This document shows positions 22,404-35,615 of a stretch of DNA of 64,000 nucleotides, in pieces (the stretch's first letter is position 1; the number at the start of each line of letters is the position of its first letter). The stretch comes from Pseudovirgaria hyperparasitica (lineage: Eukaryota; Ascomycota; Dothideomycetes; Acrospermales; Acrospermaceae), in the NCBI RefSeq assembly GCF_010093815.1, contig NW_022985566.1, forward strand, positions 14,884 through 78,883. Reading direction: 5' to 3'. The notes beneath the pieces are model-generated. The model saw only the letters and a program-made list of their open reading frames with translations. It did no database searches and was not told the origin of the DNA. A program made the position numbers and the translations under genes.

Positions 22404-25400
22404 ATGTTCTCACGACCGACAACGCCCGCATGTCATGTAATGGACCCCGAACTCCTCGCTCTCGATGAGTCTATGTCTTTCGCAGAGCTGGTACGGAAAT
22501 TGAGTTTGTAAGCACTTCATTACATACCCCCTGGATCGTACTATAACCGTTATGGCGCATTATAATGGCGTATGGCCTGTATCTTGGTCTTGATAGAATG
22601 AATACTCGTCGGGCATGTAAGAAAGCCGCACGCGACTTCTCGAATCAGACATAACCGTATAAATCGAGACTTGAACATATCGAGCGAATATACGTGTTAA
22701 GAGGATCTGTTCAGTCGTTTGGCGAATTGAATAACTCAGCATCCGCTACTTTTGTCATCTTACGTCCGGATACTACGACTTGCAAGCTCCAAGTCGCACA
22801 CTAGCTAAGTATCTTGACACTGACCATCAACTAGTCTTTTCGTGGAAACTATTGGAGAACCGCAAACGTTCGACGAGCTTCGCACTTCCAATGCAGCCAA
22901 AAAACTTACTCCTCTGATCACATACCTTATCGATCATACACATGGCGAGTCGATCGTTGCGGCGCTACTGTATGTTTTGTGATACCACCCCGAAATAATG
23001 TTGACCTGACAACCACTTAAGCGCACTCAAAGGTCATTTTGAATCGCTTGAATTCGAAGATGAAGATGGGGTCAATGAATCACGAGGCTACGCTTGTGAA
23101 TTTGTAGCCTGGAAATTCGTGACTGGCTTGTCGGAGCATGACGCTATTGACCACCTATGTTACGAAGTGTCACCGGAGAGCAGCACTTCGGACTTCTACG
23201 AAGCGAGTCCATCTGCCCAGCGAGGACTAAGACTCGGACTAGAGAATCAGCCCTTGCTGTCCCGGACCAGCTCCCATAGCCGTTCCCAATATGGGACCAA
23301 CAATGTTCTTGGTGAATCATCGTCATTCAAAGACGAAGATTTTCTGTCTCAATTCTATACACTCAATGCCCTCGAGGTCGCCGCTCTAGTTGGTGCGAAG
23401 AAATTTCTTAAGCAGCGTGCAGTGCAGAAAATTATCACCGGTATCTGGAAGGTAGGATCCTTTGTGAGACAGTTCAAAATCTGTCTTCGTATATTGATAT
23501 TTGAATGCTCACCACCAGAAAGGGCGATATTGTCTTCTGGGAAAAATTAAGCCTGCATGCCACGAAAAAGGCTAAGACGTACAACAAACGGTATACCTCA
23601 CATATTTTCATTCTACCGTAATGTCATTTTTACTAGACAAACCCATTGATTGTGATATGAATGGCTGAGAGATTATAAGCATGGGGTGTTGCTCTTACTA
23701 CCTTGTGATTGCGAGGAGACCGAGTGACTCACCTTCAACTCTGGTAGTATACTGACATTGGATAGGACCGCTGATCTCTTCTGTCGTCTCAGAGTACCTC
23801 GATACCTGAAAGCTTTTGAGGTTTTGTTCTTCGCGTCGTTTCTTGCCTTGTACTACACAGTCCTGGCACAGAAAGCCGTCGATCATGTCACTGTTGCTGA
23901 GATATTCTTATATATCTGGATCGCGGGATTCGCATACGACGAGTTCGGGGAATTGCAGGACGCAGGGTTCTCGTTTTATTTACAGGACATCTGGGCTGCT
24001 ATCGACGTCTTGATCGTCGTTGATGGCTTCATATTTCTGGTTCTGCGTTAGTATACGATATCACCGGTCTCGAACAAGCTGACATGTGTGAAGGAATTGT
24101 TGGACTTCGGATGAACTCACCCGAAATTATCGACACTGCCTTTGATGTTCTTGCTCTGGAGGCACTGTTTCTATTTCCAAGGTCAGTAAATTTTTGGTCG
24201 CCATAGCCAAAGGTTCGCTAAAGATGATCGAAGGATATGCTCACTTCTCAGCTTACATCCGTATTTTGGTACACTGGTAATGAGGCATCCTATTTTGCAC
24301 CCCCTCAATCTTTGGTCTTGCAGCCCTATGGGCCCCCACCCCCCCCTTTCCTTCAGTGGCGTCGAGGATTGACTCAGGAGAAAGGCTAACCATGTCCAGA
24401 TACCGTGTCTGAAGGAGATGGTAACAGCTCCAGGCATCAATGATTGTTCACCGAGTATTGACTGGATATGACAGACCAAAGACTTCGTCAAGTTTCTCAG
24501 TGTCGTCATTATACTCTACCTAGGTGCGGCCTCACCGACTCGTCACAGCTGTGCATAGGCAGCAACAACAGCTAAGTGGGTTCCAGGTTTCCTCACCGCA
24601 TTTACGATGCTAGCTAGAGGAGTGTTCACTACGAAGGAGATGTCATGGATCTTGATCAAAGTGTTCTTTGGGTGAGTGAGGCAGTGCTGACAAGCTGGGG
24701 ACTGGCTAATCCATGCGGATGGATAGATCCAGCTACCTTGGATTTGACGGTGAGTACCTGGAATGGCTCTGGAGCCAGGACAATGCCCGGGTGGCTGATG
24801 TTAATTTGGGTTTGTAGTGGCACCGCAAATCTCGAAGCAGCTAGGGCCTGCCATCATGGTAAGGACACGGGTTATGCGCATTGAGATTGGGTCTGCTGAT
24901 CAGATCTGCAGCTCATATTTGTGATATTGACCAACATACTACTGATCACGTCGTTGATTTCGCTGTTGTCTAACAGCCTTACGAAGGTGAGCGAACATTG
25001 GGCCGGTCTCCCCTTGTCCTTGTCCATGCCTATGCCCATGCGTAGGACCGTCCCCCTCCTCATGTCCGTCGATGCATTCCCACATCGCAAGACAGTTGTC
25101 CTCAAATTTGCGCGATTAAAGCGCTTGTCGGAGATCAATGGCATCGGTCTGGCAGTCAAATGGGGAATTATACGAAGTGAAGTCGAGGAGGCGGAGGTGC
25201 ATAACGCTAGTAGATATGTCGAGCTTGGCAAGAACGATTGGCTACGGATGTCCATTTTGACATGCGCTAATATCGACCCTTTGCTTTAGATCATGACCCA
25301 CGCTAGGGAGGAATTTCTGTTTGGGTACGTTCACTCACTACCTACTACAATTACTGCATACTGCAACCAGTCCCTCTTGACCATCATCTTCCTTGCGCCA

Positions 25401-26388
25401 TCGTCGACGGCCAAGCATCAGGCGAAGACCGGTGCATATCGGTGCTGACCGCATATCTCTCTCTTCTAGATACTCGGTCTACGTCCTCGAGGCATCTACG
25501 TCGAACCGACTGACGTACTATCTGCCACCCGTGGTGAGTCTCCAATCTATTTTGGACAACGTTTCGGGAAGCGCTCAGGCTTTGTTTGCTCGCGCATGTG
25601 CATTCTTCCGCTCAAACATGTTCCTGCGCCTCTTCGATCTGGCCTGCTAGTCATAGCTCTACCTTTTCACCTTTTCCCATGATTGCCTGCCCCGTGTGGA
25701 GCCCTTGCACGCTTTTGGCTGTTATGAGCTTCTCTGTGGGCCTCTCGTGGGGTTATGGCTTAGCTGCGGGATGCAACTCTGTTGGCGAAGCATATCGGCA
25801 TATTTGATTGGTTGCCCTTTAGGGCTGAAATGGTTTCCAGCCTTGAACTTTGACGACTGACTAGGATGGCAGAACCTCATTCCACTCATCTTCCGACCAC
25901 TTCGACTGCTTGCATCGGCAGAGCAGTCACGGAGTGCGCGCATCGTGTTGTTGCGCCTGACGCATTTTCCACATGTCGCAGCAATTTGGGTTTTTGAGAA
26001 CGGCTACGACTACCTGCAAAGTCGTTCGGCTGGAAGTTCGTCTTGGAGATCTCTGGGAGCACCAACGGCAAGTCCAAACCTGAAACGTGGCGTGCTCAGA
26101 CCTTCGCCTATTTCTCCACGGCCGTTGGCGACATCCTCGAGCCTCTACGCCTCGATAGACGGGAGTCTGCCCGGCCCCTTCCCAGCGGCCACAGGCCAGA
26201 GAGCCCCGGCGCCAGCGAAAGAAGAAGACGACGATACGAGATTATTGGTTCTTGAGCTTGGAAAACAGGTGGAGCAGCTCACTGCCATGGTTGCACAAGT
26301 TCAAAGTGACCTGCAAGTCAAGCGAACAGACGTGGGGCAGCCCAAGCAGCAAAGGAGCGCCTCAAGCGGACCAGCAGACGAGCCGTAG
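22404..26388 (+). CDS. Yvc1-like vacuolar TRP calcium channel, 16 exons
   Basis: Predicted 685-aa Yvc1-family TRP channel, which releases Ca2+ from the vacuole. Exons: 22404-22507 (least certain), 22835-22969, 23022-23451, 23523-23590, 23766-24046, 24094-24181, 24234-24276, 24400-24420, 24475-24523, 24587-24671, 24727-24749, 24818-24858, 24912-24986, 25290-25324, 25470-25533, 25873-26388. Phases agree throughout. The soluble N-terminal region ends in LNALEVAALVGAKKFL. It is followed by the conserved RLRVPRYLKAFEVLFF, several membrane segments, a pore region with FFGSSYLGFD and a last helix, LTNILLITSLISLLSNSLTK. The C-terminus (KQVEQLTAMVAQVQSDL) looks like a coiled coil. Six introns are 123-339 bp, long for this window. 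The reading frame is intact although the RIP block ends 245 bp upstream. The first exon and the ATG are the weak points. Confidence 0.87.
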
Positions 26389-27705
26389 CGGAGCGGCCGC
26401 CGGGAGGATTCAGTCTGCTTCATCTAACATTGCTCATCATTGTCAAGGGCTAGATTCGATCGACTGACCAGAAACGGGACATTTATGGCGGCCAATCGCT
26501 GCGATATATCTCGACCGGGTCATGTATTGACAAAGGGGGGAGACACGGCAGAGGAGGCGATGTGATTTGGTACCAAAGGGACGAAGCAGGGCTGAAGCTG
26601 GTGTGACAAGGAGCGGCAGAGATTAATTTGGTGGATGTGAAATGCAAGCAAATTAAGCCGATTCACACGACGAGAATGCACGCGCGGGTATTTTGAGAGT
26701 GATTGGGGCGGACCCAAACGCTGTCGACACGCAGGCCGGCTGTGAGTGGCTGCATCGCGGACTAGCGGGCGCGCGTAAAAGTGCGATGCGATGGCAACTG
26801 GCGGCCTTTTTCGCGGAACCATTGCTGCGGGCCGCGCCATGATACGCGGAGCTCGGCACTGACAGACGAGCTCCTCACGCCAGTCTAGCCCAATCTGGCG
26901 CGCGGTGCTGGCTGACTGTCGACTACGGGACCCCCGACTCTCCATCCCAGCACCAGTTGTCCCCGTCAAAAGGTGGCGAAGACGTACCGAAGGGGAGAGA
27001 GAGAAGAGGGGGGGGGGGGAGGGGGGTCCTGGTCGAGCTGTGGGACTACAGAGCTGTGTTTGCCTGATCCTATCCTTTTTCGCTTCCGACCGCATGTTGC
27101 CCAATTGTATCAGAGCTGCCCTGGGCATAATGGGTTATTCTCCGCAAAACTCTGCTAACACTCACAGTGATGCCCTTGCTGCTCGTTGCGCATTCCCCCC
27201 ACCCCTCGCGTCTCAACACACTTCTCTGTCCTGGTACCGTCGTTCTCTCCGCGAGCTAAGACGCCCTTTCACAAGGCAGCAAAGCCTCTGACCGTTATGC
27301 TCCAAACAGGGCTATTAGCGCACAGCCGCCGAGCGTCAGGGATGTTTTTAACGTGGACACAGTACCCTCCCCCTCTCTGTCGGTAAATTCTGCCTTGTAT
27401 GTCCTGACAATCGTTGTTTCCAAGACCGTCTCTGCTGTCTGTTCACCGCCCTTGCCCTAAACAAGCTCATTACCCTTATTTCTGATCACCGCTAGGCCGC
27501 TGTGCTGCAAGAGATTTATAGGGCTTGATTCACTCCACATCTCGTCTTGTTTGTGCGAACCTCACACCTCGACACTCATATAGCTCACCCCCACGGACTA
27601 TCAACACTATAGCTATATACCTCCACCTTTATTCTCCGTCTTGACTTTACGCTGCCTACCTTCTCATCACCCTCTAATACCTCTCCCGACAGTACCATCA
27701 TCACA
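26389..27705. promoter_or_regulatory. Intergenic, probable promoter and 5' UTR of the C2H2 gene
   Basis: No gene is supported here. It contains a G-rich tract at 27,008-27,026 and pyrimidine-rich stretches at about 27,190-27,700 that run up to the ATG at 27,706, as is common in fungal leaders. A 202-codon minus-strand open frame at 26,520-27,128 resembles no protein family and overlaps the G-tract. Confidence 0.5.
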
Positions 27706-28919
27706 ATGGATACACTACACCAACCTCAAGCAATGCTCTCGTATGAGCGCGGGAACATGGAGCCAAGGTCAAGCACACACAATCCGGCGTACCCATCACC
27801 GTCCACGAATTCCGACTCTGGGTCATTCGCATACGCATCGTCTGATGGCATGGGCGCCATGTATTCATACTCACACCCGCTATCCGCATGCTCCTCATCG
27901 ACGTCTCACTCGGCAATGGTCTCTCCAATGCCGTCCGAAGCTTGGTCGGCAAGCATGACAACCTCGACGATAATGCCGGGCACGATTGCTGAGTGCTGGC
28001 CAGCGCAGTATGACCATGTGCCGGCACCGCAGTCTCCAGTCCCATGGTCGTCCAATACATTCTCGCCATTTGGAACACCCAACATCATGGAGGGTAGACA
28101 CATGGTTAATCATCGGCTGGCTTCCCCACAGAGATCCTCCACCTCGTCACACGACGAAATGATGCGCTCGCGATCTGGATCTGAGATTCTTATGCACACT
28201 CCAATCAAAGCAGAGAACGAATGGGTGTCTCATGATGATATCATGTACCACAACGGCATGACGATATCTCCGAGGACTCTGCAGACTGTCGATGCGTATA
28301 ATCATGGCTATCCTCCAATGCACCCACTACTCTGCCACGAAGGTGGTCTCGGAATTAGGACTCCTGTCTCTACCCTTTCCACCGATGACAAAGATAGCAA
28401 GAAGTCGGAACGTCGTGGATCCAGCGGCTGTAGCACAACTCGTCGTAGGAAAGGTGGTCGCACCAAGTCATTGACAGAAAATGCGACTTTTAGATGCGAA
28501 ATCTGCGGCAAAGTCTTCCAACGAGAGTACAACCGCAAAGCCCACATGCAGACTCACAATCCATCGAGAGCCCGTCCTCAGGCTTGCGAATATCCCAACT
28601 GCGATAAGAGCTTTGTCAGGAGGACGGATCTGATGCGCCACCAGGAGAGTGTGAGTCTCAGTACTGCTCCGTTTAGGGGACGGTGAATCTAACAAGTGAC
28701 AGGTTCACATCAAGAACCGGCCCTTCGAGTGCACTGCCTGTGACGCTCGATTCTCTCGCAAAGACACTCTTCAAAGGTGCGTGATTACATGAAAGACACA
28801 GGAATGAAAGCCAGGACTGATAAATATTCAGACACGTCGAGGATGGATGTCCACGCCGATTCGATGTCAAGAGGCACGCTGCTATGAATGAGGCTCGATC
28901 AAGAGGCGCACTCTATTGA
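27706..28919 (+). CDS. C2H2 zinc-finger transcription factor (three fingers)
   Basis: Predicted 368-aa nuclear DNA-binding protein. Exons: 27706-28650, 28703-28776, 28832-28919, with introns of 52 and 55 bp. The first 255 residues are Ser/Pro/Met-rich and probably disordered or activating, followed by a basic stretch (TTRRRKGGRTK). Finger 1 starts at C264 (CEIC, x12, HMQTH). Finger 2 starts at about C294 (CEYPNC, x12, HQESVH); its last His is encoded in exon 2, so an intron splits the finger. Finger 3 (CTAC, x12, HVEDGC) ends in Cys rather than His. The fingers make it a DNA-binding regulator; targets are unknown and no gene name is assigned. ATG context is good (ATCACAATGG). Confidence 0.9.
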
Positions 28920-31900
28920 TGGAGGATACTTCAGTACACTGGGCGGCTTTTGATGAGCCACTCGGGCTCGGACGTGTATGAGATGCATATGGCGGGTCTT
29001 GTCACTTTTTTTGGCACTTCAATGGGCGGCTCTGTGCTTTCGATGTTTGATACCTGCAGAAATGTTTTGAGTATTGGTGTGTTGTAAGGCGTTATGGCGA
29101 CTAGTCTAGATCCGAGTGGACGCTTGTACTGCAGCTTGAGCCAATTGTTTATTTGGCGCAAGGCAAGCGTGGAATGGCATGCATTTTGCGTTTTGCATTT
29201 CGCAGTAGCAGGTGGCCCTGGTGCACTGGCAGCCTTAGGGCTGCAGCATTGTGTCTTTAGCGTTTGTTGGTATGGGTGACCATACATCGAATAGCAGCGA
29301 TTCGACTGCACTTGGAAGCAAGAATATCCGCGAAATATAGAGAGCTGGGGTATGAGTGGTCAAGTTCGCAGAAAGCGGGTACAATAGTGTGAAGTCTGTC
29401 ATCATCATACATCTACCAAGGCTTCACAGCCATCGGCCGGGGAGAAGGATCGGTTCCACTCTAAACCTCGCTCACAAGACATCTTATCCCTCTCAGAAAG
29501 ACATGCGCATAACTCAGCCCAGAATGCATCGGCCACAAAGCATTCCAGCTATGTTGGACGTACACAAGACGTGGGTGGACGGCTGTTCTTGTCATGTCTC
29601 GTATTCTGTCTAGCGTGCGAGCTACTGGTCCAGGCCGCAAACGAGAAACGAGAATGGGAACCAGAGCCCAGACAGAGCAGGATCCACTATGACTACCAGT
29701 ACCAGCGGATGCGGAACCAAGAACTGCCACTCACTACATTTTATCATGATCATCATTCAAACACATCAGGCCACAGGGCAAAGAACTGGCCCGCCGCGGC
29801 AGGGTAGAAGGAGGCCGCCAGTGATTTGCATACAGGCAAAATGGAAGAAAAAAGATGGAGGCCAGGCCAGGCCACGCCAGGCCAGCAGCGCAGCATAGAA
29901 TAGGATAGCGATGGGGAAATGATGGGCGATTGAGTAGCAAGTCAAAAGCCGGTGCAGGGTACAGGAGAGCATTGCCAGCCCTGTGAGTAGGTAGGGACCA
30001 GAAGTCACAGTGATGGGCATCTGCAGCCACGGGGCTCCCAGTCGGTTCAGCGGGCATGCACGGAGGATGCAAGAGGTGTGAGAAGGGGATAATAGTGCCG
30101 AGACAAACATGAGGATACACAGACTATAGTTGAGCCAAGGACGTGTTTGAGAGAGGGCACGACGATGATGCATTTGTATCAAAGAAGAACGAGATGATAT
30201 ACGTTTGATTATGTTTGTTGTGGTGTTTCTGACTCTTGAGAGTCCTGAGGACCTCCAAGATAGCGGGTAGGGGTTTGCGGTACATCTGAGAACATCCCTG
30301 ACGACGGTCTGGGCATCTCTGGGCACGGCACGCTCCTGGCACCCGGGGCCGACACCCGATCCCGGTTGCCTGAAGAGGATAGTCCAACAGCCCCAGCCAA
30401 GCTTTTCAAGGCTGTACACGTGACTATGTCAATACCGCTCACGTCTATAATGGTGGAGTCGATGTCGGATGCATACACAATCGCTCTATTGTACAGACTG
30501 ACAGACTATACAGGTGCATCAGACTGATGCGCATGTCGATGTCGATGTCGATGTCGATGTCCATACCCATCTGCCAAGCCGCGAACTGATGAGGGATAAT
30601 TGTCTCGGTATCGACACAGGGCTGACCTCGATGTCGATGCTGCCACTGAACGGCATGCGCGATTATGATCACAGCTATGGCTATGACGACGGCTATTGAT
30701 ATGATCAGACTGGAGATCATGGTCAGGGCAGATGGTTTCATGGTTCCATCCATTCCACAACACAGCTGCCGACTCCTGAGATGAGGTGTGACATGCATTG
30801 GAAGTAAGGTAGATCCTCGAGAATGCTGAGCATCAAGGCAGTCAGTCAGTCCTGACCCTGGCAGCAGTAGTCGGTTGACATACAGTGTACTAGACTGCAA
30901 GCGGTCACAGCGCTGCCTGTGTTTTCTGGCATGAAGCCCCGCCCGCTCCTCTCTGCAACTTTATCTTCAGCATTCACTTTCGCGGCTCTACAGCGTCCCC
31001 ACATTCCCGGAGCACCGACCTGCGGCTGACCTGCGCGTTAGACGCTGTTTGCGCTCGGACCACCAGCATCCTGCACCCGGTACCCTCCTCGGCTCCTCCA
31101 TCATCTCGCGTCTCGTTCGTCTCTTCGCTTTCTTTTCCTTCTCCAACCCTGCTCCCATCGACGCCAATGCCATCTCTGAAGCCCGTCCATTTACCAAAGT
31201 CCACTAGTCTATTCTATTCTGCACTTGTTCGTCAGATGGACAACTCATCAGCTGTCTCTCACCTTCCGCGCACGCGACTGAAAGGACCCATGAGCTTTCT
31301 GGCTCAGTCTTGAACTACTGCAACGATTCACCAGGATGTGTTGTTGCAGCCGCAAGTGAGAAGAAACACGAGTCCAGGATCATCCAAGGACCAAAATCTC
31401 TCGTCGCTCATTGTGTACGGATCATTGCAAGCATCACAAGCCTGCAGTAGGAACCGAAGCGAAACGGACACGGACGACAGCAATATCATCATTTCGGACA
31501 ATCAGCAAACATTGATCAGAGCCTCCCCACGTCTGTTCTGTGCTCACTGATACGTTCATATGTGACTTGTAGGGCTGTTCGAAGCGCCGGCTGGGTCAGG
31601 TATATCCTTCCTGCAGGTCCTGTCACTCGGTCTTTCACGGTGCTTCGCTGGCTTGGCATGGGCCCGATAGGCTGGCTCAGCATACGTCTGTCTCTTTGCC
31701 CAGCCAAGTGTCATGATGGACTGAATTTGTCCGTCGCCTTCCTCTTTGGAGGCTGAAGCTTTTCCTTGACTGGCCGGTCCTTGCTTGTGACCATCCTTCA
31801 TCTTCTCGCATGACATAGTCCGCTGTTGGTGTGCCAGCACTTTATCGACTATGCGCTGCCAGTGTCTAGGTATAGGCAAGGCTCGGGGGATGCGGAGCTT

Positions 31901-34600
31901 TTCAGACTTGAATTCCTTAGCTCCATCTGCATGAAAGCAATATCTATTGCATCAACTGGTCCTGGCTTTCTGATGCACCCGCTATATCCCCACAAGCTTT
32001 GATGGTTGCATTCCAAAACCCCTTTGGACCAGCATCATCACCTCATTTCTCAATCTACTGCCTTGCGTGCTTCGCGCCAGCATTTGTCTACGATCCGTCG
32101 ACAATCTCTCTTCTTGCTATCATACATACATACATTGGTCAGAGTCGATGTAATCACTCAAGCACCAGTGCATAGCCTAATCCCACACAGCTGAGCTGTC
32201 ACTGCTCAACGGGGCATCAATCTGCTGCTGAAACAGACAGAGTCCTGCATGTTAAAGTATCCTGCATCGCTCCTAATTTGTCGCTATATCCACACAACAT
32301 AAGTCTATCCAGCCTATCATGCTGCGGCGCTACATGCCTGCGACTTCGGTTAGGCCCGACCCCGTCCTCAGAGGAAGAATCCCGGACGACAAGCTGCCCT
32401 CGATCCCGACAGTGTCTCTGGGACGATTGTGACAACTCTGCCGTCCTCGAGCTTAAGCAAAAGAGAGCTCACGATGTTGCTGCTTGATCGGGCCATGAGT
32501 CAGCCCACTGTATGTAAGTTCAAGCACGACACAAAGTCCAAAGTGGAACAGTGTTAAAGCGATGAGCACATGACTTGCACTTGCTGCGGATACAGTGATG
32601 AGAGAATTTTCGTGTCAACGGTCCACTGGCCGAACATGGTACGCTATCTGTCAATGTCGCTGCTGGGCCCGGGCAGACGAATAGGACAGCCCCTGAAGCG
32701 CCACCAACGAGCAGCGGTAGTAATAGTAGATCGTGGCGCGGACAGATCATGGTTCGCACTACTTTTGACTTGCGCCCTGCACTGCACAAGCATTTGTTTG
32801 TTTGCTCTTTGGATGATACAGGCAAGATGAAATCAAATTTGCCTTTGCGGGCCTTCGTCAAACCCAAAGATTGATCTCGAGAACGCATCTGATTGCCAAG
32901 AATGCGAGTCGGCTGGCCTTGTCGTAGGCTTGTCACAGAGTGAGCCGCGGAGAGCATGGAGTAGATGTCAACATCAAATTACCGGCTACCTGGAAGAGTT
33001 CGTTGCTATCTAATGCGTGCTGTGCATCTATCTGCCCGACAGCCTGGCAAAGGTGTCATGCTGGGGTCACTTTGAGTCGTGACAAGATTAGGCCGCGTGT
33101 AGTGACGGCAGCGGGCTGGGCAGGTAATGTTGCGCGTACTGGTGCGTCAGACCTTGGCTCTACAATGCTTCTACATCGCCCAGCACATGAGACTGGTCAC
33201 AACGCGCGAGTAATAATGATGCACATCGCTTCTGAGTCGCAAGACGGACGCTGGTGATGAGAGTGTGATTGGCGTTAATTGACGGGGCAAGGAGTGAAGG
33301 CAAGCATTCCTTGCTACGAGATCCTTAAGACGCAGTGGAGATTGCACAGATTTGAATTTGGAGCAAGCTCGTTGAGCAAAATAATAGCAGATTACCGCGG
33401 GTCCGTCTCCTCAACGCGTAGATATCGGCGGGTAGCAGCGCCAGCAGTCACAGGACAGGCATATGCTGCTCTGGTTTCCCAGGGTATAGCCGAATCTCAA
33501 ATACTTCCCGCACGTATATTTCGCTTGCGGGAAGCCAAAGGCAAAGCTAGTAGACCGGGTAGCCGCGCGCTCAACCGACTATTTCGCTTCCAGACAGCTA
33601 CTATGATCACACCATATACGCGATAGATGACCGGTCTAGATAAGGAGGAAGAAGATGGTGTATACAGACTCCCGGGTCAGGCCAAACATGGCGGCTCAAA
33701 CGTTGACATAAAACAAGCCCGAGCGTTGTCTTCGGAACGGTGGTAAAAGAGTAAATGTGGGCCGCCGTTGGAGCTAATGTCGTTCGCAGATACGAAAAGT
33801 CTTTTGAATTTGGACTAATGGTCGTGGATGGTGACTGTCGGAATTAGCCAGCTGGTGAGCATCAAATCATGGGATGATCAGATGATGAGCAGCTATTCGC
33901 GTCGCGGGACTTTTGATCAACCAGTGGAGGAGGAGAAGTGTGAACCCTGAGTTTGAGTGATCCAAATCGAGAGATTCGACACAGCCCGAGCAAGATATGT
34001 GGTACAGCATATTACTGGTGGGTGACAAGCTACAGTGGAAAGGAGAGGCATGCCAGAGCCAAGATTGAGCAGGCAGTGTGACAATTGCTTGAAAAACACA
34101 AAAGTCCTGGTATAGCAATTGCAAAATATGAACAGGCATGGTAGGGGTGGACAGAGCAAGGGATTATGAGTCGGGCTAGCGAATAGCATGCCCGAAGAAG
34201 CGAGTCATTAGCCGGTCAAGAAGAAGGCAGGTTATGCTGACTGACGCAGGCAAGCTATGGATGATTGCGGGTTGATACAGTCCAGCAAGCTGTCAGGGCA
34301 GAGCAGTAGTAGGTAATTAGACAGCATTACGGGCAAGAATTAGCATGGACAGAGGCATTGATGGGCGGGCCATGAATCGTCATGGAGTGTCAGTGGACAA
34401 ATTGTGGAATTAGCCAGGCGGTAGGTATAGTTATAGGCTCCGCGGCTCAGTAAACGCCGGGAAGGATGTAACGGCAGTAGATGTGCAGCGAAGTCCTGGA
34501 GTCGCATCAGATATGAGTGGGCAACAAGTCAGCACCTAATTTACAGCCCATGTAGGTAAGTAAAAGTGTCCATTCATGGTCGTCTGGCAGGCTCAGAGTC
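28920..34600. other. Intergenic without recognisable gene, left part of an 11.5-kb desert
   Basis: Base composition is normal, with CA and TG present, so this is not RIP DNA. Open frames on both strands are short and lack domain-like sequence. Small tandem repeats are present: a CCAGG-type repeat at about 29,859-29,890 and GATGTC repeats at 30,533-30,562. A pyrimidine-rich stretch lies at about 31,085-31,150. Confidence 0.6.
30533..30562. repeat. (GATGTC)n hexanucleotide repeat
   Basis: About five tandem copies of a GATGTC unit. Confidence 0.85.
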
Positions 34601-35005
34601 TGGATCTGGGTGTTGGTGTTATAAATTGCGCATCTCATATCAACACCCGTCATGCCCCCTCTACCCCTCCCCCCTTCCCCCCCCTTTCAATATCAAAGTA
34701 GAGTAAGAATCTAAGGGCGATAGTAGCGGCGGGCGGTGGTCGATGCATGGTTCGGCTCCTTTACCACCTACTCGCTCACCACCACTACCAGAACGCCAAG
34801 GTGATTAGCTACTTATGTGGAATAGATGATGGATGGAAACATTCTGTAGCTAAGGCTGGGAGCCAACTAAGATAGGCAATTGTCCTCTAGGTGCTTTAGG
34901 TGGGAGTATGGGCGGTGCCGACGATTCCCCGCGCGCTTGTCAAATGTCAAAGCAGTTTTTCGGCACTGAGCACTCTCAGCACTCTCAGCCTTTCTCAGCA
35001 GCATG

Positions 35006-35060
<55 letters not shown>
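35006..35060. repeat. (CAT)n microsatellite
   Basis: About 18 perfect trinucleotide repeats. A poly-Ile open frame across it is an artefact. Confidence 0.97.
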
Positions 35061-35062
<2 letters not shown>

Positions 35063-35170
35063 CTCCTTGTTAAAACTTAAAATAAAAGAACAAAGCGTGG
35101 GAGCGGAAAAGCACTCATTCGCTTTCGTCTTCGTCTTTTTCGGTTTAAGGCTGCAGCAAGGCTAAGACTT

Positions 35171-35615
35171 GGGGGGGGGGCAAGGAGGAGGGGGGGAAGA
35201 AGGATGGAGAGTGGATTGTCGGCTACAACCAATCTAGCGGCGGGCGTGGGTGATGGGAAGACGATTTGCATTAAAGCTGTGGCTGCAAATGGGTCCGTTC
35301 GTCTTCCTTGCTAGTTGGCTTTTATCTTGCGCGGCGGGAAGGATTGTCCGACGCAACAACGAACTCGAGCCTAGGATCGCGCCGAAGCAACAAAGTCGAG
35401 TGTTAAGGGGGGGGGGAGGGGGAGGGAGCGAGGCTTAGATGGGCATGGATTGGCTGTATGTAGGGTGGGTAGGGCCAGTTGGGTAGTAGTAGTGTAGGGC
35501 TGGACTGGGCAGCGGGACGTTAGGTGGTATAGAGTATAGTACAGTAGTGGGTTATTAGCGGTGCAGTAGTCCGGGCGGTAGGGCAGTGGTTAGGGCGATA
35601 GGGCAGTAGGGCTGG
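35171..35615. repeat. G-rich tract, many GGG runs on the plus strand
   Basis: Repeated runs of three to ten G occur on one strand: 35,171-35,180, about 35,191-35,197, 35,407-35,424, then GGG every 5-20 bases to about 35,612. This gives potential for G-quadruplexes. It is followed directly by C-rich repeats. Confidence 0.75.

Noticed and set aside
22404-26388. The channel gene as a pseudogene, because it looks fragmented and borders RIP DNA
   Set aside because: All 16 exons join in phase with standard splice sites, the family sequence is continuous, and CA/TG content is normal.
26520-27128. 202-codon minus-strand open frame between the channel and C2H2 genes
   Set aside because: Residue make-up is Arg/Pro/Ser-rich with no domain or motif; it overlaps the promoter region and a G-tract.
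29571-29807. Open frame resembling a small secreted protein (hydrophobic start, then polar)
   Set aside because: The first codon is GTG, there is no upstream ATG in frame with it, and nothing else supports a gene.
34908-35165. Open frame with a long Ile run
   Set aside because: The Ile run is the CAT microsatellite read in one frame.
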